Shown one piece after another: positions 45,601 through 57,133 of a stretch of DNA of 64,000 nucleotides. Numbering within the stretch: position 1 is the first letter of the stretch; the number at the start of each line of letters is the position of its first letter. Location of the stretch: NCBI GenBank assembly GCA_033439295.1, contig JAVTLE010000016.1, positions 1,922,001 to 1,986,000 of the forward strand, in the 5' to 3' direction. This stretch comes from Deuterostichococcus epilithicus. Lineage: Eukaryota > Chlorophyta > Trebouxiophyceae > Prasiolales > Stichococcaceae. The notes under the pieces were generated by a model. The model was not told the origin of the DNA and ran no database searches. It saw only the letters and a list, made by a program, of their open reading frames with translations. A program made the position numbers and the translations under genes.

Positions 45601-47027
45601 TGTGTCGAGGCACCAGTAAGGCCACAGGAGCGGCCGGGTCCACGCACCAAAGGGCGCGGCCGACAGGGCCAGCAGCGTGCGCCAGCCGAGCGGCACCAGC
45701 ACCGCCCAGGCGATGGCGGCCTCTGCCATGGAGCCGAACGTCCAGAAGGCCTGCAGCGCGATGAGCCAGCCGCCGCGCCCCCGGATGGGGCAGAACTCCG
45801 CAAACAGGGCGAAGGCGACGGGCACGCCGCCGAGCCCGATGCCCACCAGGAAGCGCACCGCCAGCAGCCACTGTTTGCGAAGAATTCAACGTGGACGTCA
45901 GGGTCAGAAGGCATGGGTCTACATAATCACAGCATGTCCAGATGGTGCAGGCGAGCCCCTGTGGTAATGTTTTGAGATGCGCACATAATCGAAGTACCAC
46001 TGTCAGCATCAGCCTGGCAGATGGTTTGGCAGGCAACGTCAAGCCTTCAGAACTGGGTTCAAGCTGCGACAACGCAGCCACTCCAGGCAAATGCAAGACC
46101 ATAGCTCAGCACCGCGGCGGTGACCGTGCTGAACAGCCCCAGCGAAGGCATAATGCAGAGCACAAATACAATGCAGTGAGGCAGCAGCAGCGCACCCCGT
46201 AGCTGGGTACTACTGCGGAACACATTCCGAACACGAAGATGAACATGGCGCAGGCCTGAAAGCCGACTCGCCGGCCGCGCGCGTCCGACAGCGCGCCCCA
46301 CGTGTTGGCGCCGATCATCGTGCCCAAGAACACGACGCTCGTGATCAGCGACTCCTGTGCAATATGCAATAGTGGTTGGCTCTTCCAGTGGTCGACTCGC
46401 ACAAGCAGCCGCACCACGGCACAACCAGCAGCAGTGATGCGCTGCCAGAGATTCGGTTCCGGCACCTGGGTGGCGGTCAGGCCCCAGTGACAGCGGACTG
46501 AAGGGCCGAGAAACGACAGCAGCATCATCTCCATGGCGTCGGCTGCCCATGCCATCCCAGCGTAGAACAGTAATAGCAGCTGGAACACGCCAAATCCTGC
46601 GTGTTCCACCACATGCACCATGGCCTCAGGTGCCACCATGCATGGATCAAGCGTGCATGTCTGCGGTTTGCGCCAGCACCAGCACCCGATCTCTCACGAG
46701 CTCACCCATGTGATCAATCGCCTCATTCACAGTGTAGGTTGCATCCGCAGCGGCATCATCATCCGGCGCGTCTGAGGCAGACAGTGCGCCCCGCGGCACG
46801 AGCGCCTGAGCCTCCTGTTTGCACGCCGTGCGCTTGCTGGCCGCTGCCGCTTCCCGCTCCTCATCCTCCTCCAGACACGCCTGCGAGCAGTGCTACCAGC
46901 AAATGATTTTCATATTTCCAGAGACCAAATGTAGCAAAGACCCAAACAAACTAAGCAGCGAAGCCAGCTTAAGGTGCACTCCAAGTATGCGACTTGCCTC
47001 GTTCAGTTTAACCGCCGCCTCCACCAT
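42699..47027 (-). CDS. SVOP/SV2-like MFS transporter
   Basis: Major facilitator of the synaptic-vesicle-2-related type; in plants and algae such proteins are organic ion or nicotinate-like carriers, substrate unknown here. Exons: 47027-46998 ([10 protein letters not shown]), 46880-46706 (acidic, then [13 protein letters not shown]), 46596-46466 ([34 protein letters not shown]), 46354-46196 ([19 protein letters not shown]), 45870-45648 ([28 protein letters not shown]), 45416 to about 45140 ([13 protein letters not shown]), about 44993-44591 (long acidic/Ser loop, then [18 protein letters not shown]), 44156-44035, 43910-43842, 43710 to about 43590 ([20 protein letters not shown]), about 43440-43297 and 43058-42699 (cytosolic tail). 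[14 protein letters not shown]...[10 protein letters not shown] is the SVOP family signature. The first intron has a GC donor with full consensus, GAG|GCAAGT. The joins around 45140 and 43590 are not settled. Confidence 0.89.
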
Positions 47028-47497
47028 TGCAGCGGGATCTGTTGCGTGTCAATGATCACATCTTGCCCTCAGGATCCCTCTGATAGCAAGCTCGCTGCAA
47101 TAAGGATGCGCAAGAAGCACCGCACGTCCTGCCGAGTCTCCCGATGCACCACAATTGGAACTGTTGTCAATGGCGCGCGGAGGTGATGTCATGTACCGTC
47201 GTGCAATGGTGCCTACGAGCCTTCGCGACGCAGCAAATGGCGCAGCAAACTCTGGGGCCGAGCCAAAGGCATGCTACCCGAAGTTCGCATCAGAAGTTTA
47301 CGCCCTTTGGTCGGCCCCTCGCAGTACTTTGTAGGGTTTGGGAGTTGCTGAACAGGCTATTTACAGGCTTACTTATGGTGTATTAGAAGGACTCGACGTC
47401 CAGCTTATACAGGTTCCCCTTGAGCGCTCATCACGGCCGACATGCCATGTGCTCACTCCTTTGCAGTCGTTACCCGTTGTGAGAGGGGCGGGTCGCC
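47028..47497. promoter_or_regulatory. Divergent promoter region (SVOP-like / RPL9)
   Basis: About 470 bp between two outward-pointing start codons. It presumably carries the strong RPL9 promoter and the SVOP-like gene promoter. No named element was recognised. Confidence 0.5.
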
Positions 47498-49807
47498 ATG
47501 AAGCTTCTGCACTCTACCCGCACGGTGGAGGTGCCCGAGGGCATCTCCCTGGAGGTGAAGGCCCGCCAGGTCCGGGTGAAGGGCCCCCGAGGTGAGCTGG
47601 ATGGCGCCCCCTCCTGGGTCGCAAACACGGCAGCCATGGCAGCGGGACGCAGCGGGAGGCGCCTGATTGGGCAAAGGCGCGGATAGCACAGGCTTGGAGT
47701 CGGCTGGACCCCGTGAATGCAGGCCGGAGCCATCGCTGCACGGGGCACATCAGCGTTCGGGCTGTTCGTCAGCTGAATAGTCCGGTCATCACGCACAGCC
47801 ATGCGTGTGGTATGGCTGAGGTGCAGCCGCCGAGCCTGGGAGACGACGAACTGCCGTTTGCTGGTCCAGCAGTCAGCCGCGTGCATATTGCGCACGGAAG
47901 CAATCAGCAGATAGAGAGTCACGCGACCGGCATGTGTGTGGACTACCATATGCATGCTCAGTCTCGGCGCCAGCTCGATGCGGGGGTGGCACAACGTTGA
48001 TCGCACCGAAGTGCGCAGCGCACGGCAGCAGCGGAAGCAGCTTGCAGCCGCCAGCACTTGGGTTCTATCAACGCAGCGGCTGCCCCTCTTCTGTACACTG
48101 GGTGTCAAAGCGCACGTCTCCAAGCTAGTTTTAGAGGCAGCAGTTGCCGGGCTGCACATCCGGGAACACCCGCGGCTAATACGTCTGTGCTGCCCTTCGC
48201 GCATTGCAGGCCAGCTCACGCGGGACTTCAAGCACACGCACCTGGACTTCTCCATTGTGGAGGAGGAGGGTGTGAAGAAGCTGCGCCTGGACTGCCACCT
48301 GGGCAGGCGCAAGTCGCTGGCAGTGATGCGCACTGTCACCTCGCACATCACCAACCTGATCACCGGCGTCTCCAAGGTGGGCTGCTGCTGATCCGTTTCC
48401 AACGCCCACCGGTCGAGCTGCACGTTTTCCTGCTGGATAGCATGTCATCGGCTTTAAAACAGAGGGCACATTGCAGCATTGTCAGCAGCATGGCTGCTAA
48501 AGGACATGTGTGGCGATGGACATGTCATTCAGCAGCCATGCTGCTGACAATGCTGCAAGGCAAGCGTGGCAGGAAGGTCAGTGCACAGCGCCTGCAAGGT
48601 GCACGCGCGAGCAGCAGCCTCCGCTGGCCCGGCGGCGGCGCCGACCTCTGCAGTCATAAGCAGTGTGCCTGGACAGCAGCAGTGCACCTGCAGACTGTCG
48701 GGCCCCGCGCGGCTCCCAGAGCAGCGCCCTGTCGAACAGAGCTCCCCATGCCAGGCTTTTCATGACGTCCACGATACTGCGCTGCTTACCTGCAGGGCTT
48801 CGAGTACAAGCTGCGGCTGGTGTACGCTCACTTCCCGATCAACATCAACATCGCGGAGGAGGGCGGTCTGGTGGAGATCCGCAACTTCCTGGGCGAGAAG
48901 CGCGTCCGGGCCGTGCAGATGTACCCTGGTGAGTTTGTGTTTTGGCTGTCGGGGCCCTGCTCTCGGGCAGGCCAAAGAGAGTCTGGCAATTTGCATTGCA
49001 TGGGCAATTTGCATCACATGGAGAAGAGAGCCAGAGCGCATTTGGGCATAATGGCTCGGGTTGCAGACATTAGACGATGGCCCCCCTGGGATTCCGGCTG
49101 CTCTAATGCTGTCGGCGCCGCTAAAGCTGCTCTATGGTGCACGCACCTGCATCAAGCCATTCACTGCACAGTTCTCATTGTGCATGTGTCGCATACGTTT
49201 TTTGCCAGCATTATGTTGATCATCGCAGGTGCAAAACGAAGGACATTTAAGCAGGCAGCTGCAGCAACGCAGCCTGCTGCTCTTCCCCTCTACCAATTGT
49301 CTCACGGAGTCTTCCTTTCATTTCCAGCTGCAATCGAGCTGCAAAACAAGAAGCTTTTCGTGACCGCAGGCGTCAAGTGCGAGCGCTCGGCGGCAGTGAA
49401 GGACGAGCTGCTGATCTCTGGCAACGACGTGGACATGGTGTCGCACTCTGCGGCGCTCATCAGCGGCCAGTGCCATGTGCGGAAGAAGGACATTCGGAAG
49501 TTCCTGGACGGCATCTACATCGCCGAGCGCGGCCTCGTCGTCAAGGTGTGTTGCATAGTGTTTTATGGTGTTACATGGCGCCCCTGTTGTCAGCTAGCAA
49601 TGCTTGATTCCGCCATCATAGATGTTTGTGGAAGAGGCTGCGCCATGTTGAGCTCGTGCTTGGGCTTTCGTGATCACCTGTGCGTCAGGCGCACGCATGC
49701 ATGCCTGCTGGAGCAGGCAGCTGAGTCTTTGTGTGTCATCGTGCTGCATGCAACAGGCCCGAGCGGTCTCTGAAATGTGTCTGTGTCTTTGCCTGCAGCC
49801 GGAGTGA
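47498..49807 (+). CDS. RPL9: 60S ribosomal protein L9 (uL6)
   Basis: Cytosolic large-subunit ribosomal protein. Five coding exons, all phase-consistent: 47498-47591 (MKLLHSTRTVEVPEGISLEV), 48210-48376 (DFKHTHLDFSIVEEEGVKKL, LITGVSK), 48796-48928 (GFEYKLRLVYAHFPININI, IRNFLGEKRVR), 49328-49545 (VTAGVKCERSAAVKDELLIS, HVRKKDIRKFLDGIYIAERG) and a last coding exon of only nine bases, 49799-49807 (Pro-Glu-stop). These are the standard eukaryotic L9 blocks, and the total of 206 residues is slightly longer than the usual ~190. The second intron contains a perfect hairpin (48471-48558). The gene shares a 470-bp divergent region with the SVOP-like gene. Confidence 0.97.
48471..48558. repeat. Perfect 28-bp inverted repeat (hairpin) in RPL9 intron 2
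   Basis: The 28 bases at 48471-48498 (starting TTGCAGCATTGTCAGCAG) are exactly the reverse complement of 48531-48558, with a 32-nt loop that itself contains GGACATGT twice. The intron is 48377-48795. It could be a small-RNA precursor, a foldback (MITE-like) remnant or a simple palindromic insertion; I see no snoRNA C/D or H/ACA boxes that clearly fit. Confidence 0.92.
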
Positions 49808-50257
49808 GCGTCTTTGGCTGGTGGGGCGCTGCCTCCGATGCTGCACATGTCTGAGCGGACAGCTTGCACGGTCGGTTGCAGTGATTGGGGACTTTGTCAC
49901 AGTGGCATCGATCTGCAACTGTAAGATCAGGCTTCATGCCATATTGCCCACACCGTCTCACGACACTGCTGTACAAACGGTTCAACTGCGTGCCCTGGGT
50001 CCAGAGCCTGAAGCCGCTAGCAAGATTCGACCACGAGCAAGCCTGTGGCCATGGGGCAAGTACACACGAGCTGCTACTCCGCACAACATCAGCTAGTCAA
50101 GGCCTCGCAAGGTGTTACGCATGACACATCACATTGCAGACTGTTCTCATACCTCTGCCCGAAACCAAAACTCTCTCCCTTTGTTTGCACTGGACCACGC
50201 GACTCCCTGCCCTCTCCAACCGTCCACTCAAACGCCGCTGGCGGGCCCCCCACACAG
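49808..50257. other. Convergent intergenic region (RPL9 / USP)
   Basis: Holds the 3' UTRs of RPL9 (+) and the universal stress protein gene (-) by position. No gene seen. Confidence 0.45.
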
Positions 50258-51516
50258 TCAGTGCGCAACGAGCACCGTCTGCCGGCATTTGTTGACGCAG
50301 TACTTGGTTACAGAACCGACAAGGTACTTCAGCAGGCGCCCCTTGTGGTGCGCTGACATCACGACGAGTGCCGCATCCAGTTCCTCCGCCTGCATCAGGA
50401 ATCCTGCAGTAGCTGAGTCTGCCCCTGACACAGTGCACAAGGGTGCTGGCCGGCACTGGGGCAAACACCTTGTGGCACTTGTGTGATAGGTCTTAGGCGT
50501 TCTCGAACGAGAATGCCCACCACTCGAGCAAGTACCTTGTGGCAGATCTGCTGGCCGACAATGTCACAATCGGTGCTGGCCTCCACGATGCTGATCTCAT
50601 GCCGCGCCTGCAGCGCAAATCGTGACCAGAACTTGTGACATACGAAACGCAGCACGAAGCGCTGTGATTGGACGAGCTTCCAAAGCGTGCTGCAAATGCC
50701 GCACTTCCTGGATGGCTGCGACGTCAGAACAAATGCAAGCAAACTCACCCCCAGCTTCTCCACCATCGGCACAAAGCGGTCCTGGATGAAGCCCCTGGCT
50801 TGTAGCACCTGCAGCGACACAGCATCAGGATTGATGCCCGAAAAAACTTCTTGAACAACAAGACCGGAGAGCGGTATCCATGTGGTGAAAGCAGCGCCAA
50901 TGGGATGTCAAGCATCGTTTGGAAACCCACCCCCAAGTGCTCAGGCTGCATCGTGGGTGACGCAAAGTGTTGTGCATGGGGCACGATGTGTAGAAAGTGG
51001 AAGATATCGCCTGCGCAGTAGATATTATGGTGAAATTGCCGCTGGTTTTGGTTTTGGTGGTTTGGCGTGAGCAGCGCCCTAGGCATGCATAATTGCGGCA
51101 TCACTGCTCCAACACGCGAACCTTCTCTGTACACGTTGTCAATGGCCCTGCATGCGTGCATAGCCGATTAGTAATTCGAAGCAGCACTGCTGTGATCGCA
51201 AGCATGATAATGACATGCTTGCGGACGCTGCGGCATGCGCGCCTCACCATTTCAGGGCCTCCTCGCTGTCCTGCGGATGAGCACCAGTTGTTGAGCTACT
51301 TAGGTTGCCGGAAGGACATCAAGCCCTGTCGACTGGCATTATTGTACGTTGGGTGGAGAAGCCAGGGGAAGTCAAGCTATGCCATTTGCAGGCAGAGAGG
51401 AAGCGAGCCTGTGCATCATCAACCGGCACGAGGAGGTTTCGCGATGCTGCTTCTGTCTCAGGCGGTGTGCTCTTTGCTGCTCCTGCGTCTGTCGTGAGCG
51501 GGCTGCTCTGCTCCAT
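50258..51516 (-). CDS. Universal stress protein (UspA domain), 166 residues
   Basis: Single-domain UspA-like nucleotide-binding protein, a family linked to stress responses. Exons: 51516-51409 (Ser/Thr-rich start, then NLLVPVDDAQ), a 23-nt microexon 51270-51248 (DSEEALKW), 51147-51122 (AIDNVYREG), 51010-50931 (DIFHFLHIVPHAQHFASPTM), 50808-50749 (VLQARGFIQDRFVPMVEKLG), 50607-50536 (ARHEISIVEASTDCDIVGQQ) and 50389-50258 (AEELDAALVVMSAHHKGRLL, then GSVTKYCVNKCRQTVLVAH). All joins keep phase. VPVDD..SEEALKWA is strand 1/helix 1; GS(V)T with the C-terminal VLVAH is the usual nucleotide-loop and last strand. The first intron needs a GC donor (CAG|GCTCGC), the weakest of the GC donors in this window. 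Confidence 0.9.
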
Positions 51517-52172
51517 GACTCGAATGCCCGGTTGAGCGTGCGGGGCTTGCCGTCAGCGCCTGATCGGATGTGGCCGTATATAAGCTCGAAACGCAGATTT
51601 GAGCTTGGTGAGAGGGTTGCGGATGGTGAGATGACATTCCGCAGTTCGTCAAGATTTGCCCAATGCGTACACGCCCGCCGTTTCCGCCGTTGACATACGT
51701 CCTGGCTGTGTGTTGATTTGTGCAACTTTGCACCCTATGGTCTCAAACAAAGACGAGAATATCTCTGTAGCAGGTTGTGCAAGACAAGGACGAGAGTTGG
51801 GTTCGTGTTGTTGCTGCTTTGCGCATCATGATGATGCGGTTCATGGCTAATGTGGTGCCCGGCCGGCACGCCGCATTGCTGCACCTCAGCGACAGCACGC
51901 AAACGACGGAGACCAACCACAAGACGACGACGTCAATACTTTGGAATAATGCTACGTACGTCTGCGGAGCTGCTGCCAACCTGCGTCCGTACCGCCGCTG
52001 CATAACGGGCTTCAAAACCAGGCAAACTAAATATACTACTACATTACTGGGATGCCCGGCAGTCGAGTGCGTCTCGTCGTATGCGGCATCTTGTCGTATT
52101 TGCGTGACATCCGCTCGAGGCATCGCGTGCCCGGCACTCTATGGCAACCAATCCTTACCAAGCCACGACCCC
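51517..52172. other. Tandem intergenic region (UDP-glucuronate epimerase to USP)
   Basis: Both flanking genes run on -. 3' UTR of the epimerase gene and promoter of the stress-protein gene by position. No gene seen. Confidence 0.45.
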
Positions 52173-55100
52173 TCATCTGAGCGGGTTGTAGGACCAGTCC
52201 TGCGCGATGGACTTGACACCGCTGCCGGCCGCGGCGTCCAGGCTGTAGTACCGCACGAACCAGTCGCAGAAGCGCTGCAGTCCCTGGTCCAGCAAGATCT
52301 GCGGCGAGTATCCCAAGTCCTGCGGCGGGACAGGAACACATCATCAGGAGGGGGGCGTGTGCACTTGAACTTCAAACTGTTGCACAAAGGTAAGACCACC
52401 CCCAGTAATACGCTTCAGAGAACAAGACGGCATCAGGCAGTACTATAAAGGCCCAGTCGGAGCGGCAAGCGGTACCCCCCGGTGCCTGATCAGGCCGCAA
52501 CGCATGGACAATCGGCCCGGCACCCCAGCGATTGGCGGGGACACAGCGGCCGATGCAGTGACGGGCGGGCGACGGAACACATCGAAGGCATTTCAGACGC
52601 AAACAGGGTCTGCACAAGCACCTTTTTCGCGGCAGAGATGTCGGCGAAGGTGGACAGCACGTCCCCTGTGGCAGGCACCGGGATGTGCTTGCGGATGGCC
52701 TTGCGCCCCAGGTGCCGCTCCAGCAAGTCCACCATCTCTGTCACCGTGTGCGGATGTGTGTTGCCCAGGTTGTACACCTGCGGTCATGTTACAGTGTGGT
52801 TCTGCAACATGTCTTTGGAATGAGGTGGTCATGAACGAGTGTGCTTCGATGTACTGTCATATGGTGTGGTCATGGGCAATGCGGTGTGTGGACTCGTGTT
52901 GGATCAGCGGCCAAGCCTCAGCACCCTGGCCCTGCTGAATCCTTCAGGAATGCCGCGCTTGCGGCATGCGAGCTCGACGCCTGCCACAAGGACGCTGCAT
53001 TCGTGTTTGGTCTGAGGTATACACACAGGACAGGGATCGAGGGCAGGGGCTGGTGTTTCAAAGCGAACCTTGTAGTGGGCCGTGCCCTTTTGCGAGGGCG
53101 GGATCTCGGCCAGGGAGCCCATGATGCCGTCCACAATGTCGTCTATGTATGTGAAGTCCCGCTGTAGCTCGCTTTCGTCGGGGCCCTATCAGAGAGTCAC
53201 CCTGGTTTCGATGCGATGGCAGAGCAACAGGAGGCGCTGCCGTCGTCGCTTTTGCGGTTTGTGCGGATGCAATCGGAGTGCTGTAGAAGATCGTGCATAT
53301 GGCAGCAGTCCCGCGGCAAGCAGGGCAGCCCGATCGTATGCAGCACACTTGTTTCCATCAAGAGGCTCAGGCAAGGGGGTGAGACGGTGGAACATCGCGA
53401 CTGAAGTGCCCTGCCTGGAACATGGTGATGGGCTTGCCGGACATGATGTTGATCGCGAACTTGAAGGCGGCCATGTCGGGGCGGCCCCAGGGGCCGTACA
53501 CCGTGAAGAAACGTAGCCCCGTGACCGACATGCCATAGATATTGTAGTAGGTGTGGCATATCAGCTCGTCCGCCTGCAGGGAAGGTGTTGTCGACGATGT
53601 GACGGTGCTGCACCTTCTGTGACCCACAGCCGGAGCCCTGCTCTGGATGCTTGCGTGCAGCATCTAACACGCGGACCCAGGCTCAAGATGGACTTATCCT
53701 CACCAGGCGCAGTGCTCCTGAGCGAACAGTGCGGGCTGCGGCTGCACTAGAGATGGATCTGCATCCACACCCATACCAGGAGCACATGCGCACAGGCAAT
53801 GCCAGGGAAAGGGACAAAGGCAAAGGGAAAAGGCCCGCAGGGGGCGCCGCGGGGGGGCAACTGCACCCGCTTGGTGGAGGCGTACAGGGAGGCGGGGCTG
53901 TCGACGCGATCCGCCTCGGAGAAGGGCTGCTTCGTGTTGAGGCCGTACACAGAGGAGCTGCTGGCATACACCAGCCGCGGCATGGGGTCCAGGCTCTGCA
54001 GGCGGAACGGGCAGCCGGATCAGTGCGAGACGCCAATCCTTCAGATGAACAGGCTCATGGCGTCCGGCAGCGTGGCACCGGCTAGCCGCTGTCATGAAAT
54101 GCCTCCTAAAGTTGGCTGCTGCTCAGCGGCAGGCAGCGCGCTGGAGGGACCGTAGCGGCGGCAGGTGCCAGGCTCCGCGGGCGCAGCGGCGAGACAGACG
54201 CCGCAGCCCCACACAAGGCCAAGAGGCCCACCTTGATGGCCTCCAACAGCGTAACGTGGCCCGCAATGTTAGAGTGCACATACGAATAGGGGTTCTTTGT
54301 CGCGTAGCGCACCCCCGCCTGCGCGCATGGCAGCAGCACATTGGCAATACAGGTGCAGAGCAACCAACTCCTTTGGCAGGTTGGACTCGGCGCATGTGCC
54401 AGGCGGTGACAAGGCACCAGTAGCCACATTTGTGCAGCACCGATAGCCAGACTCGTGGAGCACCACCAACCAGGCATCAGTCAGCAAGGCATTTTTCCAA
54501 AGAAATGAAGACATTCCCAAAAAGGTTCTCTGTGCACCTGCGCTGCCAGATGCAGCACGTGCGTGCAGGTGCAGGCGGAGAGCAGCCGCTTCAGGAGCGG
54601 GCCGTCGTTCAGGTCGCCGTCAACGATGTAGACGCTGTCCAATAGCGCCTGAGCCTGGCGCGCGCGCTTGAGCGCCACCGGGTAGTAGTCGTTGAAGTTG
54701 TCCAGCCCCAGCACGCCTGTGCATGTGTAGCATACACTTGTCAGGGTTCTGGTCTCCGTGCATTTGGCGGTTTTGACACCTGCCAATGGGCAACGATGGC
54801 TGCGCAGAGCAGGCAAGCGATGAAGGCCTGCTACTGCCGGCTGCTGGCCGGCTGCTGTGCCGGTTCCAGCATGCGCAGGTGCGATGGAAGCGCACGCAGC
54901 AGGGACCAGACAGTGGCTTGCGCACGATGTGCACAGGCATATTAGTCACCACTGCAACCCAGCTTAGGACATGGCACAAGATGTGAAAGCAACGCGACGC
55001 GTACCGCAGCCGTGCGGACGGCACATCAGCGCGACAAGGGCCTCCAGGAGGCTGCCAGCTGCCAGATCTGCTCGAGCGGCGGCTCAACCCGCAAATTGTG

Positions 55101-56369
55101 CGGACACAGAGGGAGGGGCATCAAGCGCGCACCATGGCCGCGCCGGCGCAGCATCAGCGAGATGTGCATGCCGATGAAGCCGCCGGCGCCGGTGACCAGT
55201 ACCGTCATCTGCGGCGCGCCGTGCGTGTGCCCCGTGCCCTGGCACGACTGCCGCGCCTTGTGCATGTCCAGCGGCATGTACGCCCGCTGCAGGGCGCCGA
55301 GCGCAAGGTATGATTTGGTACCGAGTTTGAAACTGGGAGTGTGGGTCTGTATGTTTCACGACTGACGACTGACGAGGGGCCATTGACTGCCAGCGCGCTT
55401 GCTGCAAGCACGCCTGAGAAGTCGCTGGCGCAGCTGCCTAGGCATGGCCTCCAGCAGGTCGCAACAGCTCGGCAGATGTGAGGGTTTTGCAACTCCGCAA
55501 GCTCAGCCGCAGCTGAGACAGCACCTGCCTGAGGGGAGCCTCGAGGCAGCCTGCTCACTGCAGCAGCTCCGCACACAGGGCAACCCCCACCTTGCCGGGC
55601 GACTGGAGCCCCATGTTCAGGTAGCCCACGTACTGCGCGGCCGTCTTCTCGCCAATAGCACGCAGCTCGCTGTCCTTGACGGGTCGCTGCAGGTGCTCCA
55701 CGTCCATCGGGTTGCCCTGGAGCCCCCGCGAGATCGTGAAGGTGCCCCTGGCAGGATGTTTGGCACAACCTTAGTGCAGTTTTGATGCGATTATCATGCT
55801 TCAAGTCCACAATTCCTGCCGCGACGTGCCTGCTTACCAGAGCGTTGAAGTCGAGAGTGCATTGACAAGGTTGTGTGCAGGAGCTGCAACATGCACTGAT
55901 GCCAAAGAGGCACAGCAAAAGTAGGGCCACAGAGAGGGGTGGGAGCACACATGCAGAGGATGCCCAGCGCGGCAATGGCGCCCAAAATCGTCATGATGCC
56001 GGGCTCCGCCTGCGATCAGTCGAGTAACATATCGCGAATGATTCTAGCACGCATTGCAGCTGCTGCTGCGACATGCAGTGTAAACGGCGCACGTGATTGC
56101 ACCTTTGCATACTTAGACTCCTCAAAGCCATTGAGCAAGCATTGGCTGGTGCAGATGCACAACCTGTATGAGATTGTCTGCGCAGGACTGATGGGGCAGA
56201 AGAGGACACTAACCCGATCAGGTTGCGGCGACATAATGTTGCCGCTGTTGTTGGGCGCGGCCCTGTAAAGTTGCACTGCCCGGTCTGCCACAGCATTGAC
56301 CTTTATGCGGGCTAGGCCCAACAGGCCCCTGCCCTTGCCGTGATCGCCTTCCTGCGAGCCGGGCTTCAT
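52173..56369 (-). CDS. UDP-glucuronate 4-epimerase (GAE type, type II membrane protein)
   Basis: Interconverts UDP-glucuronate and UDP-galacturonate in the Golgi, feeding uronic-acid wall polysaccharides. Eleven exons with consistent phases give 499 residues: 56369-56214, 56009-55951, 55747-55591, 55286-55133, 54716-54538, 54318-54232, 53995-53867, 53573-53415, 53185-53069, 52777-52622 and 52319-52173. A ~55-residue arm precedes one membrane anchor (MTILGAIAALGILCM) and a stem of about 75 residues. The SDR/epimerase fold follows: TVLVTGAGGFIG (Rossmann glycines), LGLDNFNDYY, HVLHLAAQAGVRYA, LVYASSSSVYG (catalytic Ser region), SLYASTKR (catalytic Tyr and Lys), GLRFFTVYGPWGRPDMA, DFTYIDDIVDGI and the C-terminal VYNLGNTHPHTVTEMV. 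The intron after 53415 has a GC donor (CAG|GCAGGG), required to read MFQGPDESELQRDFTY. The first exon is the least certain. Confidence 0.94.
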
Positions 56370-57133
56370 GCACAACTATCTAGCCGCAGTGGCGCCGTCA
56401 TGTACTCCTCATAAACGTGGTGCTGCTCTGTCCCTCCCTGTACTATGAAACTTTCTCTAGAAATCTCAGCAGATCATGCCAGCCACGCAAGTGGAGCGGC
56501 TAGGTCGACGAAACGCCGTCCTGCCTCATGGTGTACGCGGGATTCTGCAACTTACTCTTGACCTCGCGCCAACCAATGTGAGATGCAGGCAACAGCCAAA
56601 TTTAGCGTGCCAAAAAGTAAGCAGTATGTCTCGGGACGCTGCTGCTGCGTACTTAGAGGCTACGTGTGAGCCTGCCTCGTTTGTTACTTGGCAGTGCCAG
56701 CGCAGACCGACGTGTCAACGACGATGTGTACAGCTAGTTGAGGATAGTGGAGCTGCTGCCCACTTGCAAACGCATTCAAAAAGCACCGATATTCTCTCCA
56801 GTCGCCCACCGTGTCCGAGCGCGGTCGTGACCCTTGATACCAGAGAATAAAAACGTCAACTGAAATCCCTGGAGCTGTCCAGCGTCGTTGCGCTTATTGC
56901 TGCAAGCCTAATAGAGCAACCCAAAACACTTACTTGAAGGCGATGCTGAGTCTGCACGTGCACAGCGTAAGAATGGCGACGGTCAGGTCTTGTGGAATAG
57001 CGGCGGCGTTCCGGCCCGTCAGCGGCATACAAGGTCAGTGAACCGAGTGTCAAGCATGCCAATCCGAGGTCATCAACGCCTGAACCTTGCCGTTCTCGAC
57101 AGTCATCACGAGGCTCTGCTGCTTGTCTCACAG
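56370..57133. promoter_or_regulatory. Divergent intergenic region (epimerase / TPR-like gene)
   Basis: By position the two promoters and 5' UTRs, and probably the unresolved first exon(s) of the TPR-like gene. No convincing start exon could be picked. Confidence 0.4.

Noticed and set aside
48471-48558. snoRNA gene in the RPL9 intron
   Set aside because: Attractive by location, but I find no convincing C/D or H/ACA boxes and the long perfect stem is not snoRNA-like; recorded as a hairpin only.
48820-49773. Long uninterrupted plus frame through RPL9 exon 3, intron and exon 4
   Set aside because: Read-through of an intron; the spliced form matches ribosomal protein L9 exactly at both borders, the read-through does not.
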